Source of the DNA: Mangifera indica | Taxonomy: Eukaryota; Streptophyta; Magnoliopsida; Sapindales; Anacardiaceae | Length of the DNA: 64,000 nucleotides | Direction of reading: 5' to 3' | Assembly (NCBI RefSeq): GCF_011075055.1 | Contig: NC_058147.1 | Coordinates: 9,858,001 to 9,922,000, forward strand | In this document: positions 1-12,300 of the stretch, in pieces | How the letters are laid out: each line of letters begins with the position of its first letter | Numbering within the stretch: the stretch's first letter is position 1 | Notes under the pieces: generated by a model | Databases searched by the model: none | Seen by the model: the letters and a program-made list of their open reading frames with translations, nothing else | Told to the model about the DNA's origin: nothing | Made by a program: the position numbers and the translations under genes

Positions 1-480
1 ATACTTTGGATAACATCAAATCATACTAATCCTTACACGAGACAATTTGGTGACCTTAAGTGATAGATCATATGCACTTATGATGTTCAAAGGATTTGTT
101 CTATAGGCATTAGAACAACCATCATATAGATATCCTCTGGTAAGGTTAGTTTGATAAACACATCTACCATGTGCACCTATGTGTTGTATCAAACATTTTA
201 TAAACAACTTTAACATGTGAGAACTATCACCACCTTTCAGTGGGGTTGCTCAACACTATGATAATCTCATCATCATTACATATGCCCTTGTTCATTATAA
301 TGTTTGGATTATGAATATTTCTAAAATTACCACTTAACGTGTGTATAAGGTTCTCACGATTAGTCATCTGATCCCTTTGTCACAGTTCTATCATTCTAAG
401 GGCATATTATTTACACAATCATATAAAATGACATATATGAATTGAATAACAATTAAATCCTTTATTAATTAATGAATGTA
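1..480. other. AT-rich non-coding DNA, probably old retroelement
   Basis: No gene is supported here. A 66-codon open frame on the minus strand has no recognisable domain. The stretch reads like the non-coding (LTR or leader) part of a plant retroelement, but no paired repeat or LTR terminus could be found within the window. Confidence 0.3.
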
Positions 481-529
481 AAATTGCAATTATAAGTGCT
501 GAATTAATTGGCTTTAAGGCACCAACCGT

Positions 530-785
530 AACAGTTTGAGGCTAAATACAAAGGAACAGATGTGATATGCATTAGAGCTCAAGAGTTTTTCACCTTGGCT
601 CAAGATGCAAACTCCATAAAAGAGTACTCCATTAAGTTCAATTATCTAACAAGATATGCCCTTACAATAACCAACATTGAGATTAGGCAAATAGAAAAAT
701 TTGTGTAAGGGTTTGATCTAGCCATAGCATAAAATGTCATGGCAGGTACACAACCACCCTAGGCTTACATTGAGGCCTTGAGAGC
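530..785 (+). pseudogene. Ty3/gypsy gag fragment
   Basis: The plus-strand translation has the plant gypsy gag signature: EFFTLAQDANSIKEYSIKFN, then YLTRYA, then a segment ending RQIEKFV. It corresponds to the conserved gag core (family form: sequence like EYxxxFxxLSRFAP followed by KxxxFxxGL). Stop codons follow at FV* and again before the end, so it cannot be functional. It is joined almost directly to a reverse-transcriptase fragment at 789, so protease and the start of RT have been deleted. Confidence comes from the linear match to the gag core, not from a database search. Confidence 0.6.
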
Positions 786-788
786 TAA

Positions 789-1457
789 ATGTTTATAGTC
801 TTCATGGATTTGATTAACCGAGTATTTCATGAATACCTAGATAAGTTCATTGTAGTATTCAAATATGACATACTAGTGTACTCTAAGAGTCAAGAGAAGT
901 ATGAACAACATTTGAAGTTTTCTTTACAAAGGTTAAAGGAAAAACAACTATATGCAAAGCTTTCAAAATATGAATTTTGGTTAGATACAGTAGCTTTCTT
1001 AGGGTATATAGTCTCAGTAGAAGGTATATCAACTGAATCTAGCAAATTTGTGATAGTGTTAGATTAATAGAGGCTAAAGACTATAAAAAGGTTTGTAATT
1101 TTTTAAGTTTAGTAGACTATTACAAAAGGTTTATTGAGGGTTTTGCCAAGGTAGGAAGGCCTCTCATAGCTTTCACAAAGAAGGAAACTCGGTTTTAGTG
1201 GTCAGATACATGTAAAGAAAGTTTCCAAAAGTTAAAGAAGAGATTGACTTTTGCTCCTATATTAGCCCTACTAGAAGAAGAGGTTGAGTATGATTTGTAC
1301 ATTGATGCTTCTCATAATGATTTAGGAGTAATATTAATGTAATGAGGCAAGGTAATAGTTTATGCCTCAAGACAATTAAAGGATTTCAAGGCCAGCTACC
1401 TTACTCATGATTTTGAGTTCGCAGTGATGACGTTTACACTTAAAATTTAGCACTACC
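789..1457 (+). pseudogene. Ty3/gypsy reverse transcriptase / RNase H fragment
   Basis: The 789-1067 frame carries the late fingers/palm of a gypsy RT. FIVVFKYDILVYSKS is the YIDDILVYS-type catalytic segment with the YxDD aspartates partly lost (K-Y-D-D order disturbed), followed by KLSKYEFWLDTVAFLGYIVS. Shifted frames after 1075 give RPLIAFTKKE and a RNase H start with DLYIDASHNDLGVIL, then YASRQLKDF. Stops and frameshifts are numerous. The sequence breaks off at 1457, where another element's LTR begins on the opposite strand, so this older element was interrupted by a later insertion. Confidence 0.7.
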
Positions 1458-1708
1458 TGTAATACCCCTTTCCAGATACATACTCTTAGCTAAAATAGGT
1501 ATCTGAAAAGACATGTTAACTAAATCTCTTCCTAAACACATGTAGTAATAAATAATAATATGCTAAATAATTCACTCCCATTATCCTTAAAAGTGTAATA
1601 AATATGAATCCAAAATGTCTTAAATCCAAAATCATAAAAATAAAGTACACAAACATTGCTGATAATCCTAAATACAAAAGTTAACCTTGGACAAATTTGC
1701 AGGTATCA
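1458..1708 (-). repeat. LTR (3') of a nested minus-strand gypsy element
   Basis: On the minus strand a purine tract (GGGGGAGAATTA at about 1710-1721) follows the end of the integrase frame and is directly followed by TGATACCTGC. The segment then runs to GGGTATTACA, whose last base lies at 1458, so it has TG...CA ends. This is the layout of polypurine tract plus 3' LTR of a gypsy element. It interrupts the plus-strand RNase H fragment. The partner LTR is not clearly delimited. Confidence 0.5.
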
Positions 1709-1719
1709 TAATTCTCCCC

Positions 1720-2510
1720 CTAAAAAGAATTTCATCCTCAAAATTCACTCAAGCAACCATGAGGGCTTTTACCTCATATTCAGATCCACTTCCTAAGTGA
1801 CCTACTCGACTTAATGGTTCCTCTAAAGAACCTAAACAAGTGATAATTATTTGTTTATAAGTTGTTTAACCCATCCATCCAAAATCTGAGTTGGATGCTC
1901 CTCATAAATCAAACTATCCTCAAGTACCACATCTTTATCTTTACATATATGAATTAAGTTACTACTGAACTTACACTAGAATGACATATGGAATACACTA
2001 CAAATCTAGTCCATGTTCGTTGGTATCACAAATTGATAAGCAACCTTACTCTTTCCAAAATCTTGAAAGGTGTGAGAGTGAATTTACCTTTTTGTTCTTA
2101 CCTTAATACAAGACTATAAGGGTAATTCACATAAAAATAATATCACTCAGATCAAATTCCAAGCCTCTTCACCTCTAATTGACATAACTCTTGAAAATCT
2201 TGTAATTGTTTTATTCTTTTCCTTGATTAATCTTACATCATAAATCATTTTTTGAGTCATTTTTGGTCTAAAAACTTGAGTTAGAGCATTTCTCTCATCT
2301 ATCTTGTTCTAATGAAATAGTGATCTACATTTTCTCCTATAAAGTGCCTTATACAAAGCTATTTGGGTGGTTGTCTAACATACCCAAACTCTATCCATGG
2401 TAACATACCACTCCAACTTGCTTTTTGATCTGAATAATTTGCTTTCAACATGTTCTCCATTACTTGATTGACCTTTTCGGTTTAAGGTCATAGGCAGTAC
2501 CAAATGCTAA
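1720..2510 (-). pseudogene. Ty3/gypsy integrase C-terminal fragment
   Basis: Reading the minus strand from about 2500 down gives ALYKALYRRKCRSLF, then NKIDERNALTQVFRPKMTQK and a later TPFKILERV and EEHPTQILD-like segment. This is the order seen in the integrase tail of plant gypsy elements: the ALYGRKCRSP motif, the xxLxxxRQKSYAD helix, FIGPFEILERVG and the yEEhPvqIlDR tail. There are at least eight stop codons or frame changes. It lies just upstream of a polypurine tract and LTR and belongs with the protease fragment at 2537-3046; the RT that should separate them is missing. Confidence 0.6.
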
Positions 2511-2536
2511 CCTTATACCCATAAACCTTTATGATT

Positions 2537-3046
2537 CTACCATAATACTAAAACAAATCTCATGACTCTACCTAACACAACCATCTTGGTTACACTATAG
2601 GGTTTCACACTTTCATTAGCATGAACCTGATTCAACTTATCAGTGCTGGTGTTATCCTTATTTAGAATAAGATACACCAACCTTGGTAAATTTTCTAGAG
2701 ATACATGTTGCAACTCATATACAATAGAAGTATTTTGTAAGCTTAAAAGTGATTTACTAATCTCATTCATCATATGCATTAGATAACTCGCATATCTTTT
2801 ACTCAACATTTCTCGTTTTCACATTGTTGATCATCATACTCATGATTCAACCCTCTCTAAAGGTGAATTCATTACCATTTCCATATAAAACTGAACTTTT
2901 CTCTTATTGTAATAAGTTTCAACCCTTATATTTGCTTATGAAGTTCATGCCAACAATCATATCATGATCCATAACCAATTTTTGGCTTCAAACTTATTGT
3001 CTCACCCAACAACATATGATTACTTATAATTTTATCCTTGTAGTTG
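2537..3046 (-). pseudogene. Ty3/gypsy protease-to-RT linker fragment
   Basis: Minus-strand frames give DHDMIVGMNFISKYKG, matching the gypsy protease segment (family form DYDVILGMDWLSRY). This is followed by a 90-codon open frame starting with a run like the linker LLRKGxxxYLAHV and ending EDLPxL-like residues (ENLPRLVYL). Stops separate the two parts. The fragment precedes the integrase tail at 1720-2510 on the same strand, so one internally deleted element is the simplest reading. Confidence 0.45.
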
Positions 3047-3489
3047 TAACACCCTTGAGGAGATGTGTTGAATTAAAACTTCCATGCATAAACATTTAGG
3101 TCAATCATGCAGTAACATTAAATAATAACCCACGTCCCCAAAAGTGCATTTATTAACTCATAAATCCAAATAACAAAGTTTGAAATATTAGTTATAAAAA
3201 TCTAGTGTCCATAATAAATAAATACGATTCAAAACCAATAAGAGGTCAAATCATGGTGAAATGTGCATATACTAAGAGAAATAATTCAAAATACATAAGA
3301 TGTCCAAACTTAATGTAAATGATGATAATGAACCTACCTTCATGCACCTCTATAAGTTGACCTTCTAGCTTCGCTATTGTTACCTTACTGCTCTATAACT
3401 TTACTTACAAAACTGCACAAATAGAACATGCGAGTGATACACACTCAGTAAGCATGTAATTCGTATAATTCAATCATATCTACAATAAT
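3047..3489. other. Possible degraded LTR, no gene
   Basis: The left edge TGTAACACCC (3047) resembles the LTR edge at 1458 (TGTAATACCC), so this may be the remains of the second LTR of the nested minus-strand gypsy element. The two stretches diverge quickly and no opposite terminus could be fixed. No coding potential is seen. Confidence 0.25.
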
Positions 3490-6400
3490 GTTCCAAATTG
3501 TACTAGTATAAGGAACATGAGACATAAATGCCCTTTCCAAATCATTTTGAGGACATTGCTTAAGACTAAGCTTATCTCTTTTCACCACAGGTACCTCATT
3601 GCCCTTACAATTATGTATATTAAAACTCTTAAGTACTCATTTAGTGTAAGTCTTTTGTGATAATCCTAATAACCTACGATTCTTATCATGGTGAATCTCA
3701 ATACTAAGGGCAAAAATTGTCTGAGTAACCTATTCAGTAACCTTCTCCAAGATCTTTTATATCAAAAGCCTTAGACAAAATTGGTTCAACTCATGAAACA
3801 AATTACCATCATTACTGGCTAACAGAATATCATTAACATGAAAAGACCAGAAAGATGAATCTCCTCTTATTGATTTTTATATATACATGTTGATCAAATT
3901 TGTTTTCAACAAACCCATGTGAAATTATTACCTCATCAAACTTCAAATACCATTGTTGAGATAATTGTTTTAATTCATATATAGATTTTTTTAGTCTACA
4001 TACCATATGCCTTTTTTTTTTCAACTTCCAAACCTTTTGATTGCCTCATATAGACTTTTTTATAAAGGTTTCCATTTAGAAAAATTGTTTTCATACATAT
4101 TTAGTAAAGTTCCAAATCAAAATGAGCCATCAAAGCTATAATAATTCTAAATGAATCTTTAATGGATATAATGGAAAAAGTTTCATTGAAATCTATGCCT
4201 TCTTTTTAGGTAAAACCCCTAACAACCAATCTAGCTTTAAATCTTGCAAACTCATTTACAACTAATAGGTCTAACCCCATTAGGGTGCTCTATAAGATCT
4301 CATACATTATTTTCGCTCATAGACTACATTTCTTCCTTCATAGCCTTAAACCATTTATTTGATTATGGATAAGAAATGACTTTTTTAAAATTCACAAGAT
4401 CTACAATCTGACCAATATCATAATTAGACTCACTAAGATAGACATAATATTTATTAGAGATGATTGTTTGTCTCTGTCTAGATAATCTTTTAACTAGAAT
4501 CATAACTATGGGCTCATTAGGTATAGTATCAAAAAATAGGTAATTAGACTAATAAGGGATCTAAAATAGTATCCTCAGTAGTGACTTCATTATGAATAGG
4601 CTCACTTCCTATAAGATTCTTTAAATCTTATTATTTGGGCTCATAAACAAAAACGAGTAAAATACCACTATATATATCAACTAATGGCTATGATCTAGAT
4701 GAACCTTCTTCAAATTCTTTCAATGATTGAAAGCTATTACCTTATGCTAAATCTAGCTCAAGAAATTTAGTAGCTAATGACTCTACCACTTTAGCGTTGT
4801 GAGAAAGACAATAAAATCTATATCCTTAGGAATGTTCAGGATAACCAATAAAATATCCTCGAACAGTCTTAAGATCTAAATTATTCGCATTAGGATTATG
4901 AACTCTTACTTTAGTTAGACAAACCAAAACTTGAACATATCTCAAACTAGGTTTTCTTCTTATCCAGAGTTTACAAGGAGTATTGCGTACTAATTTTGAA
5001 GGAATCTTATTTAGAATATATAATATAGTCATTATAGCTTCACCCTATAAATACTCTAGCAAATTAGATCTACACATCATACTTCTAACCATATCCTTAA
5101 GGGTGCGATTATGCCTTTCAGCCATCCATTTTGTTCAGGAGTCCCTAGTATAGTATATTGAGGAAAAATTCTACAATCTTGCAAATATTTTGCAAAAAGA
5201 CCCATTTGTTGCCTTGAATTATTATATCTACCATAATATTTTCCACTTTGATCATACCTCACAACCTCGATAACTGTCCTAATTTGTTTTTCTGATTCTA
5301 TCTTAAAAATCTTGAATAGTCATCAATAAAGGTGATGAAATACCTATCACCATATAAGATAGACGAATAAGGCCTACTAATATATGTATGAATAAGTTTT
5401 AGAAGCTCTTGACTCTTGGTTGATCTATATATCTCTTAGTCTTTGTCAATTTACCCCATATACAATCAACACAGGTCTCCAAATCTTGAAAGTCTAGAGG
5501 CGAAAGAATTTCATTTTTAATCAGTGTATCTACCTTTTCTTTAGAAATATGTCATAGCTTTTTGTGCCATAAGAATGATGACTTTTCTCTAATCAATGAT
5601 CTTTTTAATACGAACATTTTCAACATTCAAAGAATAATCAATACTACAAGGAGCCAAACAAAGTCGATAGAAATTATTATAAAAAAACAAATACCAACTG
5701 ATTGTGAATTAAACCATAAATCAACTTTTCCATTTCCAAACATAAGTCTACAACTAGATTTGTCCAATATCAACAAAAATTAAATTCTTCCTAAAGGAGG
5801 GAACATAAAAATAGTTTTCCAAACATAGTTTAAAACCAATCTCTAATAATAATTTGATAGTGCTAACATAAATGACTTTAACATCAATATCATTTCTAAC
5901 GTTGAGTTTGGCCTCCCTATCAGTTGGTCTGCTTGTCTTATTAGAACCTATAAAAACGTAGTCACATGAATAATAGCACCATTGTTAATCCACCAATTAT
6001 CTTTAGGCACATTGATAAGATTGGATTCATACACATATAGGCTAGGGCATTACCTTGTTTTTTCTTCCTATTTCCAACTAGGTTTTTAACTTCTTACCAT
6101 TTACCTTCATATGAAATCTCTTTTTACAAAAAAAAAAAAAAAAAACATTTATCTTTCATTCCTACTTTCATCTGTGACCGATTTGAATCCCTTCTTTTAA
6201 AACTCTTCGTATTCCTTGTAGCATAAGACTTGAATTTTTTACTCTGTTGTTTCCCTTTAGATTAACTTTTAGATGAACCAACTAGAATTATAGTTTCTAG
6301 CTTCTCTGTTTTTAATTTCTCCTCTTCAGCCACACATTTGGTAATCAAGTTATTAATAGTCTAGTTCTTTCTTACAATATTGTAAACTGTTTTAATATGA

Positions 6401-6890
6401 CTAAACTCTATAGATAAGGAATTAAGGGTATAATAGACAATATAATTATCATTAAGGGGAATATTATAATTCTTCAGCTTTGATTGTATCCTCACAATAT
6501 TCAAAATAAATTCCTTAACCCCTTTATAGCTGTCATATCTAGCACTTAATAACTCACTCATCAAGTAGAAAGCTTCAAAATGATTGGAAACCTTATATCC
6601 ATGCCTAATGATACCAAGAAACTTTCTAGCAATTACGGACTCTGGTAAGGTACTCAAACGATACTTTACAATAGTCATTTTTCTAGCAATAATGTTGAGT
6701 TTATTAGATCTTTCCCATTTATCATAATACTTTTTCTTAGTTGTGAAACTCTCATCAATAGGTCTTGGAGGTTCATCAACTTACAAGGTTATATCAATAT
6801 CAATAATGCCTAGTGCAAATTCAGTATCAAATGTCCATCTCTTAAAATTACTATAAGTCAGGAGTTAAATAGTGGCATTGTTGTTGTTCA
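3490..6890 (-). mobile_element. Degenerate Ty1/copia retrotransposon
   Basis: The order on the minus strand is gag (6890-6320), zinc knuckle and protease region (about 6200-5780), integrase (about 5560-4800) and reverse transcriptase (about 4200-3490), the Ty1/copia order. Landmarks are CFFCKKRFHMK (knuckle start, CX2CX4H-like), an integrase stretch GTPEQNGW, the late integrase segment YILNKIPSKLV with RGYFIGYPEHS, RT piece RLKKSIYELKQLSQQWYLKF and DILLASNDGNLFHEL (the DD of the active site is altered to ND-D in context). Each block is broken by stops. The element ends abruptly at about 3490 before RNase H is complete, and no LTR pair is visible. Confidence 0.75.
6318..6890 (-). pseudogene. 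copia gag (UBN2-type) remnant
   Basis: An early segment LLTYSNFKRWTFDTEFALG followed by KKYYDKWERSNKL, then a 105-codon open frame (6678-6361) with MSELLSARYDSYKGVKEF and LKNYNIPLNDNYIVYYTLNS, matches the gag_pre-integrase/UBN2 domain of plant copia elements. At least two stops lie ahead of the open frame. It is the 5' end of the minus-strand element at 3490-6890. Confidence 0.65.
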
Positions 6891-6899
6891 CTATTATGG

Positions 6900-7710
6900 T
6901 AATTGAATTCATAGGTAAACAATGCAACTAATTAGTAATATAAACAATTAACCAATTAAAATAGCTCTAAAACCTTATAAGCTACTCTAAATTGGGATTA
7001 CTACTGTATCAGCATAACTCTCCTTTAGGCAAAGAAAATGGCATGTGACTAGAATCCCAAAACATAAGGTCACAAAACCATAAAAGAATCTTATGAACAA
7101 TTGATTTTAGAAAGAAATATCTCTTTTGGGTAGATAAACTTTCTAGATCAATGTTCATTCTCTCTCTAAAAGAAAGCACATGTCAATTGAATAAATACAA
7201 CCACTTTTGGTTGCATTGGACTTATTCATGACCATGAACAATATATTTCATATAATCAAACTAATGCTATTATTAGTCTTAATACGCACAATAACTCTTT
7301 TTGGGTAGAAAATTACATGTAGTAAAACTAAAAAATGTATCATTACCAGATATAATATTTCTTGAGCTTTGATAAATGCACCACTTTAGCAATTAAACAT
7401 TCTGATAACTCACTATTTAATTCCTATGATATTAAACAAAATTGTCCTAACAAAAATTTCATGAGATATTAACCTTAATTATCTCTGACAATCTTTTAAA
7501 GCAAAGTTGCATTGAACACAGTGAACAAACAACCATTTTGGAACATTAATTCTCAAATTGCAGCTATTTACAAAAGAATGTGTTCATAAATGTGTTATAA
7601 ATGAAATATAACACAACAAACAAGCATGTGCACTTCTAGTTAACAAATAAACTCCTCGCACCAGAAAACCTCTTTCATACATCCAAAAACACTATTCAAA
7701 GCCATCAAAT
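6900..7710. other. AT-rich DNA, no gene
   Basis: I see no coding region here. It lies upstream of the copia gag and may contain its 5' leader or LTR, but no primer-binding site or repeat partner was found. Confidence 0.3.
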
Positions 7711-7714
7711 TAGA

Positions 7715-7905
7715 AGTCAACGTGGTCGACTAGTAATGAGTGTTCATATGTTGGGTCATGGGTTATAAGCAAGCTGGAAAACCCAATTACCTGACCTATG
7801 TAGTCAATGGATCACCCAAACCTAGGGTCAATGGTCAACACTTTGACTAGTTAACCATTTGACCAATTTTAGTCAACAGGTTGTTTGACCCAGAAACTAG
7901 GTCAA
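7715..7905. promoter_or_regulatory. Cluster of TTGAC/GTCAA (W-box core) motifs
   Basis: About nine TTGAC or GTCAA cores occur in about 190 bp, several in TTTGAC/GGTCAA form. TTGAC is the core bound by plant WRKY factors (established knowledge). The cluster lies about 1.5 kb upstream of the TNL-1 start codon, but within repeat-derived DNA, so it may be an LTR feature with no role in TNL-1. Function is inference only. Confidence 0.35.
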
Positions 7906-8169
7906 CTTGAAATGTGCATGGGCACACGTGCACAACCCAATTTCAATTGATTTTTGATTGATTTTAGGTTCAAAAACATGTTTAAAATCATGTATAATCT
8001 TTAACAAACACAAACAAATAATTTCCATGCCCAATTATCAACTGATTTGGCAAAATTCCCTAAACCCTAATTCGAGAATTAAGCCAAAAATGATCCAATT
8101 TCATAAAATATGCAAGTTTTATACCTCTAACACCAAATCTAAGAAGAAAACATAATAGAACACCTAATT

Positions 8170-9070
8170 CTATAATAATAGAACATAATGATTTTACCCA
8201 AATTCATAATTTAATCATAATAGGCTATGAAACACTGTAATACAAAGATTAGGGACATAGAAAAACTTGTTTGTGCCATTTTGTTGTGAAAATTGTTGCA
8301 AAATGGGTTGATTATCAACCTTTGAGCAAGTCTTCCTTCTTAGTTCTCAGTTGCAACGCGCAAAAGGAGTGCTAATAAATTATATCACATAACTTGGAAG
8401 GGGACCCTACCTTTCTTTTATTAAAAATAAAATGAGTTAATTAGGTTCTTTATTAAAAGTTTAATAACCTTATATTAGTCTACATTTACAACCCAAATTT
8501 AATAACTACAATATAAAATGTATTGTTACATTTTTGAATGATTACATCAAATCTATAAAATAAATTCTTTCTGAATTACATATTCACCCAGTTTTTATTA
8601 AACGATAATAAAGTTTAATCAATGTGTGCCCACGTTATTTCAACATTATGTTCTAACATTAGGATGGTAAAACTTTGATTTTCTATCTTTTAAAGATTTC
8701 TTCCAGAGATGGGAGAGAAGCAGCTTTTATGTATAATATTGGTCCTATCAAGTATAATGCAAAATCTACTTATCAAGTTAGACGAAATTCATCACTCTTT
8801 CTTTATTTCTTCTAATTTATTATTTATCACTTTTTATTTGTGACATTATAGGAAAAAATTTACCAGCCCAAAATATAAACCAAATCCGATGAAATCATAA
8901 TTATTGGTTTGCTTTGAAATTTTTCGTGAACATGATCATGAGGACTGTGCACCCCTCTAGCTTTTAATTGGGAATTGTATCTTTGGAACGAGGGGAATAC
9001 AATTTCCTCAACTACGATTGACTAGGCGATGAATATCTCGTGAGGATATACTATATGTCTAGCAAAAAAT
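8170..9070. other. Intergenic AT-rich DNA upstream of TNL-1
   Basis: No open frame or element recognised. Homology to the upstream flank of TNL-2 becomes visible only from about 9075 onward. Confidence 0.3.
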
Positions 9071-9074
9071 GCAA

Positions 9075-9367
9075 GGCCGGCCATTACCAAGAAAGGTCAC
9101 ACACAGAATAGACAAATAGACATTGATGGCTTAAAAGAAAGTATAAAGACAAAACAAAGAAATTGATTTATAATTACCACAATTCTCCATCGATGTTCAC
9201 TAAATTAAAAATTATCATTCTCCAACTCGTTAAGAAACAGTATATGCTGATTAATTAAGCGATCTGTTTTTGCGCAAAGTTTTCATTTCAAGGAATCTTG
9301 AAGTAAACGCTATTAAACATATTCCCAAACTTCAGAGACTGAGAGTCTGATTGCTTCAAGCAATTTG
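9075..9367 (+). promoter_or_regulatory. 5' flank / leader of TNL-1, shared with TNL-2
   Basis: This stretch aligns by eye with the reverse complement of 56876-57170 upstream of TNL-2: shared blocks include TAATTACCAC, AAAAATTATCAT, TGATTAATTAA-like and the 18 bases ending at the start codon. The conserved pre-ATG block TGATTGCTTCAAGCAATT is kept in both genes. It probably contains the core promoter and 5' UTR, but no TATA box can be assigned with confidence. Confidence 0.5.
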
Positions 9368-12300
9368 ATGGCTTCTTCTTCTCGTCCTCAAGTAAATTAC
9401 GATGTTTTTCTTAGTTTCAGAGGGGAGGACACTCGCAACGGGTTTACCAGCCACCTCTATGCAGCTTTGTGTAGAAGAGAGATTAAAACTTTCATTGATG
9501 ATGGGCTTAGAATAGGAGATCGTATTCCATCATCTCTTGTGGAAGCAATTGAAGGATCAAAGATTTCAATTATCATTTTCTCTGAAAACTATGCTTCTTC
9601 TAAATGGTGCCTCGAAGAACTCGTAAAGATCCTCGAATGTAACAGAAAATATGGTCAAATTGTGATACCAATTTTCTATCATATAGATCCTTCAGATGTA
9701 AGGAAGCAAACTGGAAGTTATGGAGCGGCATTAGCTGAACATGAAGTACGATTTCAGAGGGAGAAAGAGATGTTGCAGGGATGGAGATGGAGGATTGCAT
9801 TGACGGAAGCTGCCAATATATCTGGGTTTGATTCAAATATTATTAGGTGAATCCTTTTACTTTGATTTATTTTTACTGCAATTCTAATCTTTAGACAGGT
9901 TGGTTTGTATTGTTAGGGTGTACCAGTTCAGGTTTTAGGTAGGAGACTTGCAACTATAACACAACTAAAATAGATCGTATCGAAAATTTTCAACCACAAC
10001 CCAACTGGAAAAATTTTCAGGTTAACTTGGTTCAATCCGAATTGATCCAAACAATATAATGAGTCATGTTGCGTCAAAACACAATATGCAATGACACGAT
10101 TTGTTATAAAACAATATATTTTGATATAAAGAAACGTTTTGTCAAAACAAAATGTTATATTAATAGGAAACATCACATTTTGATACAAAATGACATTTTT
10201 TGTGTTAAAACTGAACAACAAATTTTCACACGAAACAACAAATAAGACCACAATTAAATTACAATTAAATTTAACTGTGGTCTTATATTGTAAGTTTTGT
10301 CAAAGCAAAATTTCTCTGTTGTAATTTAATTGTGGTCTTATTTGTCTCATAAACATCTTTAATAAAGAAATTCTACCTTTATTAATTAACACACATGAAT
10401 AATTAAATTATGAAAATATATAGATTTATCAATGAAAATAAGGAATCACAACAATCAATCATTATAGTACATAAAACATAATTATATATGAATAGCATGA
10501 GACAATCACGAAGATATTATATGCCAGACAATGATTTCAAATCAATGTTACTGATAAAACCAAGGTTTTAAGAACTAAACCAAATCATGAACTATTTTAA
10601 GGTCTAATTTTGATCAAACCAGTTAAACCATTTCAGTTTTGTGTAAAAACTTAAAACAGTTTGGTCAAATTACATGTTTTTTACATATTGAATTTAAATC
10701 TATGCATAATTTTTCAATTCAAACTATGCAAAACACGTGTTGAAATACCATTACAAATTAATTATGTAATATAACCATTACAACATAAGCCAAAGCAAAA
10801 ACCAAACCTACTACATTAAACAAAACACAACAACAAATTGAACAAAACACAAGTCATTCACCATTCTACATAACATTAAACGTTAATTTAACAATACATG
10901 CATTACATAACATCAATTAACTGATGGAACATTAGAACTTTTAGATTGAAAATTTAGGTTCGAGTCTCTGTCACGTTTTTTAAACTTAAAAAAATTACAT
11001 AGGAAAAAAATTTAACAAAACATAATTGGTCTAACATCAAGTTAACTAAATGAGTAATTAGTCATTCTTCAAGATCAGTGTGAAAATTAGTCATTTATGC
11101 AATTGTATAGATGTTTATGTCAGTGCAAAAAAAAATAATGTTTTTACTTGAAAAATAATGTGATAAATCATAATCGGTTGGATTATTACTAATAAGAATA
11201 GATCCTTTTCTATAAAACATTTATTCTAATTCATTTGCATTAAGTTCACCAAACTCCTCTTCATCGTCTACTATCCAGAAGTCAATTTTATCAATATTTT
11301 CATAATTAATTTGATCATTTTTTTTTTGGGTGTAAAATAACCTAAATGGCAAAAATGATAATAAGTAAAAAATTAAAAGAGCTTAATACCAATAACCATT
11401 AAGTAGGGTAAAATCATATGAAAACAATTTAAAAAAACATGATAAATAGTCTAAATAGAGATATTAAAAATACAATGATGCATAATTGACAATTGTATTA
11501 CCTATTTTGCAACCATAAGTTAGAATGAATGAAAACAAGATTATTCAAACATTGATGCTCCAATTTATTTCTCTCCCTAGTATGTATGCATTCAAAATAC
11601 TCCAATTACACTCACAATATGAAGATATTGAAGTTTGACTAAAAATTTTAATTGCAAACTTCTATAAATTGGGATACAGTATCCAAATGTTCTCCACCAT
11701 TCATGTATACAAAATGGCACATAAATAATTATGTAGCGGAATTTCATAACTTAGAAAAAGAATTGACACATAAAATACATATAAATTTAATACGTGCTAG
11801 ATTGTGTGGATTTGCATGTTTCAATAGCAAGTTGATGTGAAAAATTCCCCTCATAACTGCGAAACATTCTACCCTTTTCCAATAACTTCGACATACTGAC
11901 ATTAAACATCGATGTTTTACTCTCAGAAACATCTAGGAAACCATTCAATACCTTTGGTTTTGTGCAAAAAGATTCATGGTCATACTGAAAGGCCAAATAC
12001 AAGCAATATGTAGTTATATGAATGCCTCGACATAATGTCCTTTCCCACCTCAACTTGATAATTTGAGTGTAAGGCTTGTAGAATTTTTTTTTATTCTTGA
12101 ACAACTTCTTTATCTTTGTCCTAGTTTTATGCATTCCATCATAGACATATTCTAATGCAGATCTCTCATCTAACTCCATAATACAAAGCAAATACATAAA
12201 TGAACCCACAACTTTTACAATTATACCTATTGTGTTCCCAAATTCAATATTCAGAATTATGGTCACAATTTCTTTGCCTGTATTATTTCTCTCACATCTA

